64,000 bases of DNA. Origin: Spironucleus salmonicida (lineage: Eukaryota; Fornicata; Diplomonadida; Hexamitidae). The notes below the pieces were generated by a model. The model was not told the origin of the DNA, did no database searches, and saw nothing but the letters and a program-made list of their open reading frames with translations. The DNA lies in the NCBI GenBank assembly GCA_000497125.2, contig CM035317.1:1452001-1516000 (forward strand). The letters are read 5' to 3'. This document shows positions 1-12,067 of the stretch, in pieces (the first letter of the stretch is position 1; each line of letters starts with the position of its first letter). Both the position numbers and the translations under genes were made by a program.

Positions 1-1
1 A

Positions 2-1252
2 TAGGAAAATCGTGATTTGAAACGAAATTTGCATGTTTTACAGCAGAACTAGGAAGAATTAATTGAAGAATGTAGAAATTTAGGATAATAAAAAGATAAA
101 TTATATGCGAGGATTTAAAAATTAGAGTAAAGTACCGTTTTATATTAGTAGCTTATTTAAAAACTTTAGAATATGCAGCGAATTGGTAACTATGGGGGAC
201 CTAATAACTTGTATCAATCAATTTTATCTTCAGGAAATACTGGGTCTACAGGTTAAACTAGTAGTTCAATAGGATCCGAAGGAGTCTTTTAAATATAAAA
301 CTAGTATTAATAATAATAATAAGGAATGCAAGCTAAAATGGTGGCCTAGTAGTAATAAATTTAGTTGGCTTTATAACAAATGTAATAACCATCAGGATAA
401 TAACTACATTATAATTAATTTATTCCAACAGGCTTACCTAGTGTGCAGTAATAATAACTGTCAATGTAGCATTTAATATAATAATAATTACCGCAGTAAA
501 TGATTTTTACTCAAGATACTACTCCACCAGCGGTGCCCCATTTTTAAATTCCTACATAATAGTACTTGAACTAGTAGTAAATATTGACAGCTGATTAAAA
601 ATAGTTATAATAGTAATTAGTATAGTAGAAACATCAAATTTTAGAAGACTAGTAAGCGTAATCTTTATTATAGCCAGATTTTTCAGCTGAAGTACCAAAT
701 AAGCCTAATCGTGAATAGTCGACTGTAAAAGATTCTTAAATTAGTAAAATTTAACCTATATTGGATCTTTCAGATTCTGATAATGTACCAATTCAATAAG
801 AAAAGCCAAAAGGATTTTTAGATATCATTAAGAGCATGACAGATGTTTCAGATGATAGGCCTTCTAGTGTAGTACATAATGAAAACTTGTGTCCAGAATA
901 AGTAATTCCATAAGTTGACGCTGCTAAAAAGCTAATTAGTAATACTAATCCTCCAGGCACGTTATCATTAAATGAAATTGTGAATAGTTTACCAAAACTT
1001 CCACCCAAATAACCAAGTCATCCGAATTAATAAGTATAAAAAGAGCAAGATGATGACGATTTTGATGATTTTGATGAGTTCGGTAGCGATGATTTTGATT
1101 CACCTGGATAAAATTCGCCGCCAAAAATGGCACAAAAAATTTTCAGTCCTTAAAAATAATAGGAAGTTAAAAAGTATGATCTTAAATTTGAGACTGAGTC
1201 TATGAGCGAGATTAGCGATCCATTTGGTGGCAGTATTGATTTAGGTTTTTGA
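2..1252 (+). CDS. Q-rich coiled-coil protein, 3' part (5'-truncated by window)
   Basis: An open frame enters at the window edge and ends at TGA 1250-1252, giving 416 residues with TAA/TAG as Gln. The first ~55 residues are a charged heptad-like coiled coil. A long Gln-rich, low-complexity stretch follows (~residues 90-225, mostly TAA/TAG), then a Pro/Ser-rich linker. Near the C-terminus is an acidic run of Asp/Phe around residues 345-360, and the tail contains a DPFGG motif. Short acidic and DPF-type motifs occur in clathrin-adaptor and EH-network proteins, but no folded domain is recognisable, so a trafficking role is only a guess. The dense TAR codons between well-behaved codons are direct evidence for the altered code. 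The next gene (1478-1777) converges on it. Confidence 0.75.
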
Positions 1253-1477
1253 CTGATAATTATTATTATTCAATACTAGGACATAATAAATGGTTTTACT
1301 ATTTAAAAATAAGTATAACTAATTTTTTATAACCATGTTTGCAAAAGTAATACTCATAATAATTTTTGAGTAATAATTTTATTTAATTAGTAGCCATAGT
1401 ATTAATAATATTATAAAACTTATAAAATAAGGAGTTTAAATAAAAATAGTCAATAAAATATATAATATTGTAGTAAT

Positions 1478-1777
1478 TCATTCCTTTATGTAGTCAAGTA
1501 TTGTTTTATATGCCTTTTTAGTACTCTTTTCATTTAATCCTAGCATCATTTTTGCACAAATAGCACATTATCGTACATCTAATCGTTTTCTAAGAACTGC
1601 GGCTGCCAATTAAATTGGATCTGGATGCTGCGAATCATCTAGTAATTATTAAAGGTATTGTACTGCATCTGAGTCTGTTAGTAACTTAGGATTATACATT
1701 CTCAACAGCTTTATATCAATATCATATTTTTTAAGCGATGATATTGCGATTTTTCGACGAATTGTAAAACTAAGCAT
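1478..1777 (-). CDS. Small conserved-looking hypothetical protein, 99 aa
   Basis: The minus-strand ORF runs from ATG 1777-1775 to TGA 1480-1478 and carries several in-frame TAA codons read as Gln. It is basic and helical. The N-terminal half reads like a winged or helix-turn-helix fold, and the C-terminal half holds a CAICAKMM segment followed by a Lys-rich helix. There is no signal peptide or membrane segment. I do not recognise the family. Codon composition is richer in GC than the flanks, and TGA is absent over 99 codons. It is divergent from the 91-residue gene at 1979 across a ~200-bp AT-rich gap that probably holds both promoters. Confidence 0.6.
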
Positions 1778-1978
1778 TTTCCAAAATCTAAAATGTATAT
1801 ATTTGACTATTTTCCCTATTATAATAAGGAGAAACTAGAAAATATTATTTTAATTATTTTAATTTATTATATATGAATATATAGAGTGCTGAAATGTGTA
1901 CAGTTTAAATAATATACTAAGTAATAATCATTTTTATCGTTAGTTTACTTATCTCTACAGATCTACAAATACTAGAAT

Positions 1979-2254
1979 ATGGCATATACCCCTGTAAACA
2001 GTGGTATTGTTATGACCAAACGAGTTGACAAACACATAAATTCCATATACAGCTCATCGATAAAGCAACTTATGGGTGTGATGGAAATCGCTGAGAAAAT
2101 AATAATCAAATCTAAAAAACGAAATTCCCTCTATATAATAACCTTATTAAATGATTTTTGTGATATATTGGCTAGTTTTCACAAGAAAAATGTAAGAGTA
2201 TCAGAATGTGTATATAAGTTAGGAGAACTTTGGGAACTAATTAATAATGAATGA
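1979..2254 (+). CDS. Small hypothetical protein, 91 aa
   Basis: The ORF starts at ATG 1979 and ends at TGA 2252-2254. It contains no TAA or TAG, so it is complete under either code. The protein is largely alpha-helical and basic at its N-terminus, with an amphipathic region around residues 25-75 and an acidic end (LGELWELINNE). There is no signal peptide or clear membrane helix. The size and helical character would suit a small subunit of a complex, but nothing identifies one. The stop lies in a repeated GAATGAATGAATT context. Confidence 0.6.
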   Translation: MAYTPVNSGIVMTKRVDKHINSIYSSSIKQLMGVMEIAEKIIIKSKKRNSLYIITLLNDFCDILASFHKKNVRVSECVYKLGELWELINNE

Positions 2255-2568
2255 ATTCATTTAATTTTTAGAAATTTTTATTCTGCAAATGACAGCATCA
2301 CAAACTTAATATAAGTATAAATAATAAACCATAAAATATTATCATCAATTGAAATATTTCTATTATTTTATTGTATATATTTTTGCAATATCTTTAATAA
2401 ATCCTTATATGATATGATAAGATAACATAATTATTAATTCTTTATCACATAACTAAATTCAGCTCCTAACTATTTAGATATTATAAACATAAAAAGAATT
2501 AAAATGTTAATCTAAATTGGAAATAAATTATTATACTATATTTATAATATACTTAGCAAAAATATAAA
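2255..2568. other. AT-rich intergenic gap
   Basis: This is about 314 bp of very AT-rich sequence between two plus-strand genes. I see no open frame of gene-like composition, no RNA gene and no repeat. It presumably holds the promoter of the 758-residue coiled-coil gene, whose ATG follows an A-rich run. Confidence 0.5.
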
Positions 2569-4845
2569 ATGCTGAGTGTAAAACACAAAGCACTAATATC
2601 TAACGCTTTACAATCCAATAGCCCATCTAAAATTACTCAAGCTTTAAATTTTATAAATAAAACTAAAGATCCTCACCTGATATTAAATAATCTAAAAACT
2701 ATATCAATTGAGAATGAGTAGCTATAATTACAGCTTACTGAATCACAAGATTCTAGAGAGATACTTGATGAAATTAATTCAGATTTGCATAAAAAATTAT
2801 CTTCATAACAACGTGAAATATAAGATTTAAGCAAAGAGATTGGATTACGTGCATCAGATTTAAGATTACAAATAGGTTTGCGAGAAGAAGTTAAAGAGAT
2901 AAGAATTAAAATTGTAGATAAAGATGTATTAATTAATTAATAAAAAACTGTTATTAATAGTTTGAATCAGCGATTGTTGTCTGTTATGGCAGAAAAGTAG
3001 CATATTGAAAATTTATTAAGGTTGACTTAAGAATCATAGAAGAGTATTTAAGAGGTTTTTGATAAGGTAAATTTTCAATCAATGGATTAAGAAAAGATGA
3101 TATAGCGGTTGCAAGGATCTTTAGAATCATCTATTAACCATAATAATTAGATGAATGATGTTGTTAATAAGCTAATTTTAACATTAACTGATAATGATGA
3201 TATTATATCTAGATTAAGATATAGTAATGGGGGTCTTGAAAATTAATTTTAGGCTGTTATGTAAGGGTTACTCAATATATAATGCACAAATAATTAATAA
3301 GAGAAAATAATGAAGATATAATAGGTTGAGACGGTTAGGGCTCGAAATGAACTTTTTAAATAATAAGTTGAATTTGGCTAAGTTTCTGATGTAATAATGT
3401 AAGAAATTAAAAATGCAGATCATAACATATTTTTATTAAAAAGATAAATTGATGGATTATAAGTATAGAACCAGACACAATTATTAATAATCGAAAGCTA
3501 AAAACTAGAGAGCAAATAATCAATAAATGATATTTCTGATAAATCTAATATAATATAAGTACTTTCAACAAAATTAACAAAATTATAAGAATAATAATTT
3601 GACTAGGATAAGTTATTAGCACTACAAACTGCTTAATCTTAAAAATATAAGGAAGAGATAATGCTTTTTAAGACGTAAAATTTATCTTCTAATAGAAATT
3701 TAGAAATTGAAAACAAAAATTTAAAATATTAGCTAGCCAGATATTAAAAAATTTAGGATAAACTACGAGGCAGAATAGATGATTTGAGTTGTCTATAAAG
3801 CATGAATGAGTTAGATAATGTTTCAAAAACAGATATGACGTTTAACATAGAAGAAAACAATGAACCTGTAGTAGATTTATAGAATAATACTAATAGTAAG
3901 CTAAATAGTATATTAGACAATTAATCACAGGATATTGGGTTTTAAACTCCCAGACTTATGTTAGAAGAAAACTAATCGTATAGTATACCAGAAAATACAG
4001 ATACAATCACTGGATAGCCACATTCTAATAGAGTATCTCAAATTTAATAATTTATTTCACCTAATGTGTAAATTCCATAGATACCAAAACCTAGATTGTA
4101 AGTGGAAAAATAGTAATTCGCAGTAAGTACTTTATAATCCGATTAATAAATATCTGAGTAAGAAGAATATTAATCAATCAACTAATAAATTAAAAATATA
4201 GAAAATTAGCTAGAAAGCACATAGGGAGAAGTGGAAGTTGTTGAAGGCTTGCGTACTTAGTAGATATAAAATATATCATAATAATCTATACCAGATCTTT
4301 TAAATATAGAAAATTCTAGGTAAGCTAATTTTTACTAACAATCAACTGTAGATGAAACAATATTGTCTGATAATTAGAAAAACTAACAATTAGATATGAA
4401 TATGGTAAACTCATAATATAATATTGATGAACCTTCTATGTTAGACGTTGGTAAGAAAAGCATCGGAGAATTTGATAAATTTCTCAGAAAGGAAAGTAAT
4501 ATTTAGTTAGAGAAAAAATAGTCATAATAACGAGTTAATCCTTTTGAACAAGAATCTAATATAGATGCAACACTTCTAGAGCAAGAATACTACAGCAGGT
4601 TAAATTAGATCCAGATACCGGATACTTCTTCTCTCAGTCCAAATTCCGTAGATGTTTCTTATAACCAAAATAATTATAATAATGATATCAGCTATGTTGA
4701 AGGAGTATTTATACCTAAAATGGAAAAAACTGGGGCTATCAGAGATCCATAGCCTTTATAAGAAGAATAACCAGAATAAAATGAGTTCTTTAAATAACAA
4801 GCTCAGTTGAGGGAATTACGAAAGCAAGGTTTTCAAGTCAAGTGA
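2569..4845 (+). CDS. Coiled-coil protein with disordered C-terminal half, 758 aa
   Basis: The ORF runs from ATG 2569 to TGA 4843-4845. I checked every TGA on this strand and none is in frame. Residues ~45-440 are a nearly continuous coiled coil rich in Glu, Lys, Leu and Gln. Residues ~440-730 are low-complexity, rich in Gln, Asn, Ser, Glu and Pro, with repeated short Gln runs from TAA/TAG. The C-terminus returns to a short basic helix ending KQGFQVK. A cytoskeletal, basal-body or trafficking scaffold would fit this architecture, but no family-specific motif is visible. The stop codon is embedded in AAGTGAAA, matching the AGTGA motif seen at other gene ends here. Confidence 0.8.
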
Positions 4846-4847
4846 AA
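4841..4847 (+). terminator. Poly(A)-signal-like AGTGAAA overlapping the stop
   Basis: AGTGAAA spans the TGA stop of the coiled-coil gene. It is close to the diplomonad AGTRAAY signal (last base A instead of Y). Confidence 0.4.
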
Positions 4848-4940
4848 TCGGTTTTACTTAATATTATTAGCTATTTATGTTTTCAAAGTTTTATATAAAA
4901 CTATATTATTGTATTATACTAAAATAACTATTTTATTTTA

Positions 4941-7900
4941 ATGGCTGAATAACTGGACTGTTCTGAAATACCATAAACTTCATACAAACTGGTGACTTAA
5001 GTCGGAAAAGGTGCATTTTCGCGTGTATTTCTAGCTTATACACCCGATTTCTAAAGGCGTGCTGTGAAAAGAATCCGTTTAACAACGAAACCCCATATGC
5101 TGTTAAAAGAGATTGAGTATCTTCGAAAATTAACAAATAAACCGTCAATAGTGCAACTTGTGGACATCAAATTCTCACCGTAAACTCTTTAAACCACAGT
5201 TATTACGAATTTTCTGTCCTCAGACGAATTTAAGAAGTTGTTGCCAAGTTTTACTCCAAAAATGACGTAAAGCTATATGTTTCAGCTTCTACAAGGCCTT
5301 TCGCACCTGGAATCGGTATCTGGAGGTCTCTTGCACCGTGATGTGAAACCAGGAAATTTCATGTTCAACGCAACGACCTCCCAAGGCATGCTAATCGATT
5401 TCGGCCTCGCGCAATCGTAGCGAGAGGCCAAAGAGTTCGCTATTTTGCGTACGAAATAGGCACCGCTAAACCCGCCGCTGGAACGCACCAAAAACCTACC
5501 GCAGTTCATCAACAAGAAACAGGTCCAGACGACACCGATTCCGCCGCAGCCGCACTCAGGAACGCACGGCTACCGTGCACCAGAAATTCTGCTACCGGTA
5601 GCGTACTAAACGCCAAAAATTGATACCTGGAGCGCTGGCGTCATCCTGCTGCAAATTCTAACATCCAAGACGTCAATTTTCCGTGGCATCCCGAACTTGG
5701 ATGTCCATGAAATTCTCGCTATACGCTCTATCATGGGCGCGGATCGCTTCGTGCAGTCCATGAACGCCATTGGGGCCGACTTTGCGCTCACAGCAGCCTC
5801 ACCGCAAAACTTGGCCTTTTCAATCGAGGAGCTCTCACAGCAGTACAACCCAGAGCTCTTCGCAGCTATCGACTTTTCTGTATTCGAGCTCTGTCGGAAG
5901 CTGCTCGAATTCGATCCCAAAAAGCGTATTACAGCATCGTAGGCGCTCCAAATGCCGTTTTTTAAGCGAAAAATGGCAGAAAAAACACTATTCAATGGTG
6001 ATTTTCAGCGGAGCGTGATAACGCAGATAAGCAATCTAAAGGAGTCAGATAATGTGGTTTTTTGTTTAAAGAAGCGATGTAATGATATAAGCGAGATTAT
6101 TCAAATCAGTAAGAGCATGTAGGAGACGCTGCTGGATGACTACAGCAAGCTCGGTGGTGGGAGTTTGAGCTTTCAAAAGGAGCTAATCAAGGACATTGAG
6201 AAAAATGGGCGGAAACATCGACTGCTACGGGGGTAAGTTACGCCTTTTGGTTAGGTAATCGAGCGTAATGTGTAGGTTTTTAGCATCGACTAGAGCCAAA
6301 AATGCGAGCTGAAAACTGTATAGCTGAGTGCAAGTTCATCATATTTGGTGGACGAGAAACTTTCAGAAAAGAGCATCCAGCGGGCGAATTTAGACAACGA
6401 GATGCGCCAACGTGCTGTACGGAACACGAGTGTACGGAGGCGGCTAGATGCCCAAATTCAATCTATAAAAGTGCTAATTAAGGAGCTTTTAATTTAGTAG
6501 TAAAAAGTTAGACGCGAAGCAGAATTGTACAGGAGAACTTTGATTAACAGCAAATATATTCATTTTCAGTAGGTTGTGATATAAGACAATACCTACCGAA
6601 AGGATATTTAACTAGAAAAATATGAAAATATAGCTTAAATAGGCAAACTGAATATAAACAGATAGCTTGAAATGAATACAGTAAGGTACCAGGCGTATGA
6701 TGTAGCGGTTCCGATTGTTGAATTTCAGTCATCAGCGAGCGAGGCGGTGCATGTTAATTCATTGCTCAAAGATCTTACATCTTTGTCACATTAGCTTGTA
6801 CTTAAAAAATCAGCAGTTATACAGGAGGATTTCGAAGACAAGTTGGTGCATAATACAACATTGACAAAAGATCAATTTAAAGAATATCTTAATCTACGTG
6901 ATAGTAGGCGAAAGTACAGTTAGTTAATGCTTTAAATTACTTAAAATGATACATAAATCGAGGATTTAAAATAGCAGAAGCATCTCATTTAGGGATAATA
7001 AGCGTTCTATGAAAAGTCATCCAGTTATCAGTAATAACTTATTTAGATTACCGCTTCTTTGTCCGATATTCAAGAAAAAATCAACTCGATGACTTTCTAG
7101 ACGAATTCCCTGTATTCTCAGTTAGATATTATTACTTTTGATCATCCAAATCTTCCTCAAATTGTACACAAAATCCACCCTCAAGTCGAAAATTTCTCGG
7201 ACACCATAACGCTGTTAGAGGAATATTCTGGTATGAATCCATACTACTCAATTGCAGAGGCAGACGAGAATATTTCGAACAACGATCGTGCTATAAAGAA
7301 CTAATAAGCTAAACAGCGATAATATAATAACAATAAAATTCGTAGAAATTTGCGTACTTTCGAACATAAAAATGCAATGTAACAGTCAGATACATTGCAT
7401 CGCTTATATGATACCGTTTCCGTTCCAATCAAAAATATGCTTGTCGACTAAACTCCTAATATTATTGCAGACTAAGAAACTATATAAAGCTATATTAACC
7501 AAAATTTGTAAAAAATTTTGAACGGGCCCTCAACACCACTCCCAAAGTGTCTTATGCGTGTTGTTCTTACAGCCTTCACTCGGCAGTAGACAAGTTCAAA
7601 ATTAAGTAAAATACTAAATGGAAAACTCTCTCTTTATTATGCAAATCCAGCCTAGCTCTTCGCAAATGCAACATTTGAGCCTTCAATGTTGTACTCTTCA
7701 CTTTAAAATGCTAATATTTCGCAGCGTAATAAACTTCGTTCTGTGCTGGTGAGACTGGCAAACACTTGTACTTTTTACGTTAATTCATCACTAGCGCGTA
7801 AAGACTTGATATTGGCTTGTTAGTGTGCAGGAGGTGTTCCTGGTGTTCCCATGATCGCTGGAAAGGATAAAAAATAGGAAGTGCATTTGGATGAGTTTGC

Positions 7901-8213
7901 TGAAATGTACCCAAAGAGCTTTGCATACGTAGAAAAAATTTATTAATAAAGCGTTAAAAATATTGTCTAGAGGCCAGATATGCTTAATAAGGCAATTGAG
8001 GAGCTAGAGGATGCTGAAAAAGCCATAAAGGCTCGAATTTTCGAAATTTCAATCGAGGAATTATATTAAAAGACTAAATAGAAATGGTTGGATGATTTAC
8101 GAACTGGAATGCGTGAATATGGACCAGATTTCGTTCGGTAGATGAGTTAAGGAGTTAGAAATAATTAGGAAATACGTAACCGAAGATAAATTATTAAGAA
8201 ATATGTTAAGTGA
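4941..8213 (+). CDS. Cdc7-type protein kinase with long C-terminal coiled-coil extension, 1090 aa
   Basis: A single TGA-free frame runs from ATG 4941 to TGA 8211-8213. Residues ~15-345 are a Ser/Thr kinase: glycine loop GKGAFSRV (22-29), catalytic AVK lysine 43, HRDVKPGNF (132-140), DFGLAQ (153-158) and GTHGYRAPEILL (207-218). The HRDVKP..NF, DFGLAQ and GT.G.RAPE combination, together with a ~50-residue insert between DFG and APE, is characteristic of Cdc7, the Dbf4-dependent kinase that fires replication origins by phosphorylating MCM. After the kinase the same frame continues for ~740 residues of coiled coil and helical sequence of no known family. Ordinary Cdc7 has no such tail. The kinase core is much more GC-rich than its surroundings. 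A GTAAGT...TTTTTAG stretch (6233-6283, 51 nt) could be an in-frame intron but need not be. The stop lies in AAGTGATA. Confidence 0.8.
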
Positions 8214-8247
8214 TATTATATAATAAATATAAACAAATTGAAAAATA

Positions 8248-9396
8248 ATGCCTAATTTTGATTTTTCAGATTCTGAAGAGGTTAAGGATATTTAGATGAA
8301 TCCTTATAGTCATAATTACACTAAACTAGATAAAATTGGTATCTTTTCTTTATAGACTAACTATTTTGATGCTCTGGATAATATATAAAATTAGCAGAAG
8401 TAGTTAACACAATCTGAATTTGATTCAGATTACAAGGTGTAGATCTAATCGAAAATGAGAGCAGATCCATAAAATGCATCAAATTTTATTACTAATGAAG
8501 TGAATAAACTTGGAAATGAGTTTAAGATTTTTTCTAAAAATTATGTAAAATCACTTAGAGATATAAAGTAAAAGCTAAAAAAATAATTAGATAATGTAGA
8601 AACACCAGGAGGAAGTTAATCAGTTCGGTATTAAATTTCCGAAATAGAAAAGATTTTGCATAGTATTAACGAAGCATTACACAATAATGATAAAATATAA
8701 CCTGAAGAAAAAGTATAAATTATTCAGAATAGTTTTATTCAAAATATTAGTAATAGTTCTAAGACAATATTAGAGGATATATCATTTAAGATGCCTTTAA
8801 AGCCTAAATCAGAGCTTTTTTATAGCCAAGTTGCTGAACGTAATTTCTTCACCAGAAAACATGTTTATCCAATTGCTATGCCATAGTCTTTGTATCATAG
8901 TAACGGTAAATATAAAGTTGAAGTATATTCTCCAGATATAATTTTCAATACTACTCATATACCTTTATCATGTATTGGCTAATAAATTAAAAATATTCTA
9001 ACTCTACCATCATCTGAATTGTCAGATTTCTAGGCAAATTGCTTGTACGCAACATTTTTATATACTTTGAAATATCATTCAGATATTATTTTCGACAGTT
9101 AATAGTTTATCGATATGCCCAAGTAACTATTATCATTATAATACTATATTCTATCTGGAGAACCAAAATATGTGTTATTAGAGGGGTAGTTTTAGATCTC
9201 AAGAGGTATTATAACTTCAGAAATGATAGGTAATATTGCTATAAGTTATGAGTATGATGGCCCATAATTGCCAAAAGGAGAAGTAGAAAGATTAAAGTAA
9301 GGGTCTAAGTTAGTACGGTTTAATTATGAGTCTATAGTGCGGATTTGGGGGAGGCTGCTTAATATTGTAAGACGATATGTTATGACTAGAATATGA
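8248..9396 (+). CDS. Hypothetical protein, 382 aa
   Basis: The ORF runs from ATG 8248 to TGA 9394-9396, only 34 bp after the Cdc7-like gene. It opens with a short acidic segment (NFDFSDSEE). Residues ~100-200 are predicted helical and coiled-coil-like. The C-terminal ~170 residues are mixed alpha/beta with Tyr, Phe and Ile patches that look like a folded globular domain. About 25 TAA/TAG codons read as Gln. There is no signal peptide or transmembrane segment. I do not recognise the family. The tight spacing suggests the promoter overlaps the 3' end of the upstream gene. Confidence 0.7.
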
Positions 9397-9749
9397 GAGG
9401 TAGATTTAACAAAATTAAATTATGATGATTATTATTTTCTATCATTGTTATGTGTTCGGTTTATCGTAAGATTAAAATGTGTATTTCCTGGTTTTATTAA
9501 ATAGTAATCAGTATCTCTTATTTGCAGATGTTAAAAAATTTATAATTTAATTATTTATATTTAATTAGACAATAAGGCTTTTAACTTTTAATAATTTTAT
9601 ACAATTAAATGATTGTGAAAAACAATATTTTATTTTTATTTTCACAACAATATCAGCAAACCCACAACAGAGATAAATTTATACTCAAATATTATTATTT
9701 TTAGAAGAATATAAATAAAATATTTTACCATTCCCATGTTCTTTTCTAA
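9397..9749. other. AT-rich intergenic gap
   Basis: This ~353-bp AT-rich spacer precedes the XRN gene. I see no credible ORF, RNA gene or repeat in it. Confidence 0.5.
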
Positions 9750-12038
9750 ATGGGTATTCCACAATTTTTCCGTTGGTTGCAGAAAAGATATCCAAATATC
9801 ATATCTGATAGACCCTAGCTACCTATTGATAATCTATATTTAGATTTAAATGGTTTAGTACACCCTTGCTTCCACCCTCCAGAGAGAACAATACTCAATG
9901 AAGATTAAGTTTTCTAAGAAATGTTTATTCTGATGGATAAAGTTATAAAAGCAGTGAACCCGTAAAAATTAGTTTATATTGCAGTTGATGGTTGTGCACC
10001 TCGGGCTAAACTTTAATAACAAAGAAAACGTCGTTTTATTTCTGCATATGAGAAATAGTAAAAAATTATTGATTTAAAAAAAGATCTAGGTGAAGAAGCA
10101 CTTAAAGAATATTTAGATAATTCAATGGATTAAAATTGCATTACTCCTGGTACAGAATTTATGGTTAAACTTAAAAAGGCATTAGTATATTATACTTCTA
10201 CAAGATATACAGTTAATTTTATTTTAGATGATTGGTCAACTCCAGGAGAAGGAGAACATAAAATTATGTCTTTTATCAGGTCATAACGTTCAAAGCCAGA
10301 TTACTCAGTAAAGACTTCTCATTGCATTTATGGTCTTGATGCTGATCTGATCATGCTTGCTCTATCTTCTCATGAACCAAATTTTTTCATATTTAGAGAT
10401 TATATTAATTTTGACAAATAACAAACACTATGCAAATATTGTGCATAATTGCTAAACAATAAATCATAGGCATAAGATGTTATTGCACATATTGCTGGAA
10501 ACTGTCCAAATTTTAAGCATTTAGGGTAACCACCAATAGCAAATTCTCATAAGTTTTTCTCGGTTAATATTTATACATTCCGATAATATTTATTCTAAGA
10601 ATTTAATTGTCCGGCAAACTTTGAACGTATATTAGATGATTTTGTATTTTTATGCTTCTTAGCTGGGAATGATTTTCTTCCACATATTTCATGCTTGAAA
10701 ATTGATGATGGAGGTATTATTCGGTTAATATAAGTTTATAACCAAAGTGTATTGCCTACTAAACGTTTTATTACAGACTCAGGATTTGTTGATTATCAAA
10801 TTTTTGCTGTTTTTATTTTTGAACTATCAAAGGCTGAAAATACTATTTTAAGAAAATTATGGAACGAAAAAAGAAGATACAAAACAATTATGGTGGATAA
10901 AAAAATTAGAGAACTATCTATGTAGATTGAAAAATTATAGCTTGAAAATGCCCCTTAAGAAGAAATTGACCGTTTATTTGTCAAAAGACACAAAATGATA
11001 GAAAATCCAGATATTTCATAAGAAATGCAAGATTATAATATAAAATTTGAAACTCAAAAACTTGACGAAAATGATACCTAGAAAATCCTCCTTTAGTACA
11101 TATCTGTATAATCAGATGTTTACAAGCCTGATTTTAAAGAAAAGTACTACAACCGAAATATCAAAAACGTCAAAGATGCATGCCATTCATTTTTAAGAGG
11201 TATGTCATGGGTGTGCCACTATTATGCAAGAGGTTGCAATGATTGGGAGTGGTGTTATGAATTTGATTTTGCACCGCTAGTAGAAGATCTTATAATTCAT
11301 ATTAAAACCTACAAACATGAACCGTTCAATTTGGCATCTTAGCCTCTCCTTCCTTACTAGCAGCTTCTAGCTGTACTACCACCAGCATCTGTATAGCTTC
11401 TGCCAGCTGCATATAGAAACTTAATGTTAGATCCAAATTCACCACTAAGACCATTTTACCCAAATAGAATTGTATGCGATGCTTCGCATGCACATGCTCT
11501 TTGGGCAGCTGAGATTTGCATGCCACCAGTTGATATCGGAAAAATTATTTCTGAGAGCGAGAAATGTACTCCAAACCTAAAAGAGTTTGAGATTGATGCC
11601 AATAAATTTAGAGATCCTGTTATTATTCTTATGAAGAAAAATGAGTTTTTAGATACTAGTATAGCGAATTTAGAGTAGAATTAGACTAACTTTTTCAATT
11701 AAAGTTGTGCATAATCTTATTCTGGATACTATAAAAAGGAAGCTTTTGAGGTAGTTTAGAACACCTTTTTGGTTTACAGAAACAACTTTAAAGCTATTTC
11801 TGACTTTTATTGTTAAAAGAACGATTCTGGGGACTCATTTTATTCATTTTAACCTGAAAAGCCAGTATTTAACAGCAAGGTGCGTCTATCTTTCAGTAAC
11901 TGCAAAGTTAGCCCAGGGTTTTAGCTAAGTAAGTGTTATTTACCTGACTCGCTTACTACTGGATTCAACTTGAGCTCATGGCAGTCATCATTGCAAAAAA
12001 GATAACGTGATGATGATAGTATTTGGAGAGTTTAATGA
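9750..12038 (+). CDS. 5'-3' exoribonuclease, XRN1/Rat1 (XRN2) family, 762 aa
   Basis: The ORF runs from ATG 9750 to TGA 12036-12038. The N-terminus [15 protein letters not shown] is the signature start of XRN enzymes. It is followed by the acidic metal-binding motifs of the family: [13 protein letters not shown] (30-42), a GEGEHKIM segment, GLDADLIML and [10 protein letters not shown]. The later region [32 protein letters not shown] matches the conserved second block, continuing into [31 protein letters not shown] enzymes degrade 5'-monophosphate RNA processively, in mRNA decay (cytoplasmic XRN1) or rRNA processing and termination (nuclear Rat1). At 762 residues it is nearer Rat1 size than the 1600-residue XRN1, but the C-terminus alone does not settle which. 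It converges on the type II membrane protein gene with a 29-bp gap. Confidence 0.93.
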
Positions 12039-12067
12039 TCTGATAATATTGACTTTTCACTCTTTGT

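Noticed and set aside
5606-5995. 129-codon minus ORF and two short plus ORFs inside the kinase gene
   Set aside because: Antisense and internal readings of the GC-rich kinase core, which itself shows HRDVKP, DFG and APE in another frame.
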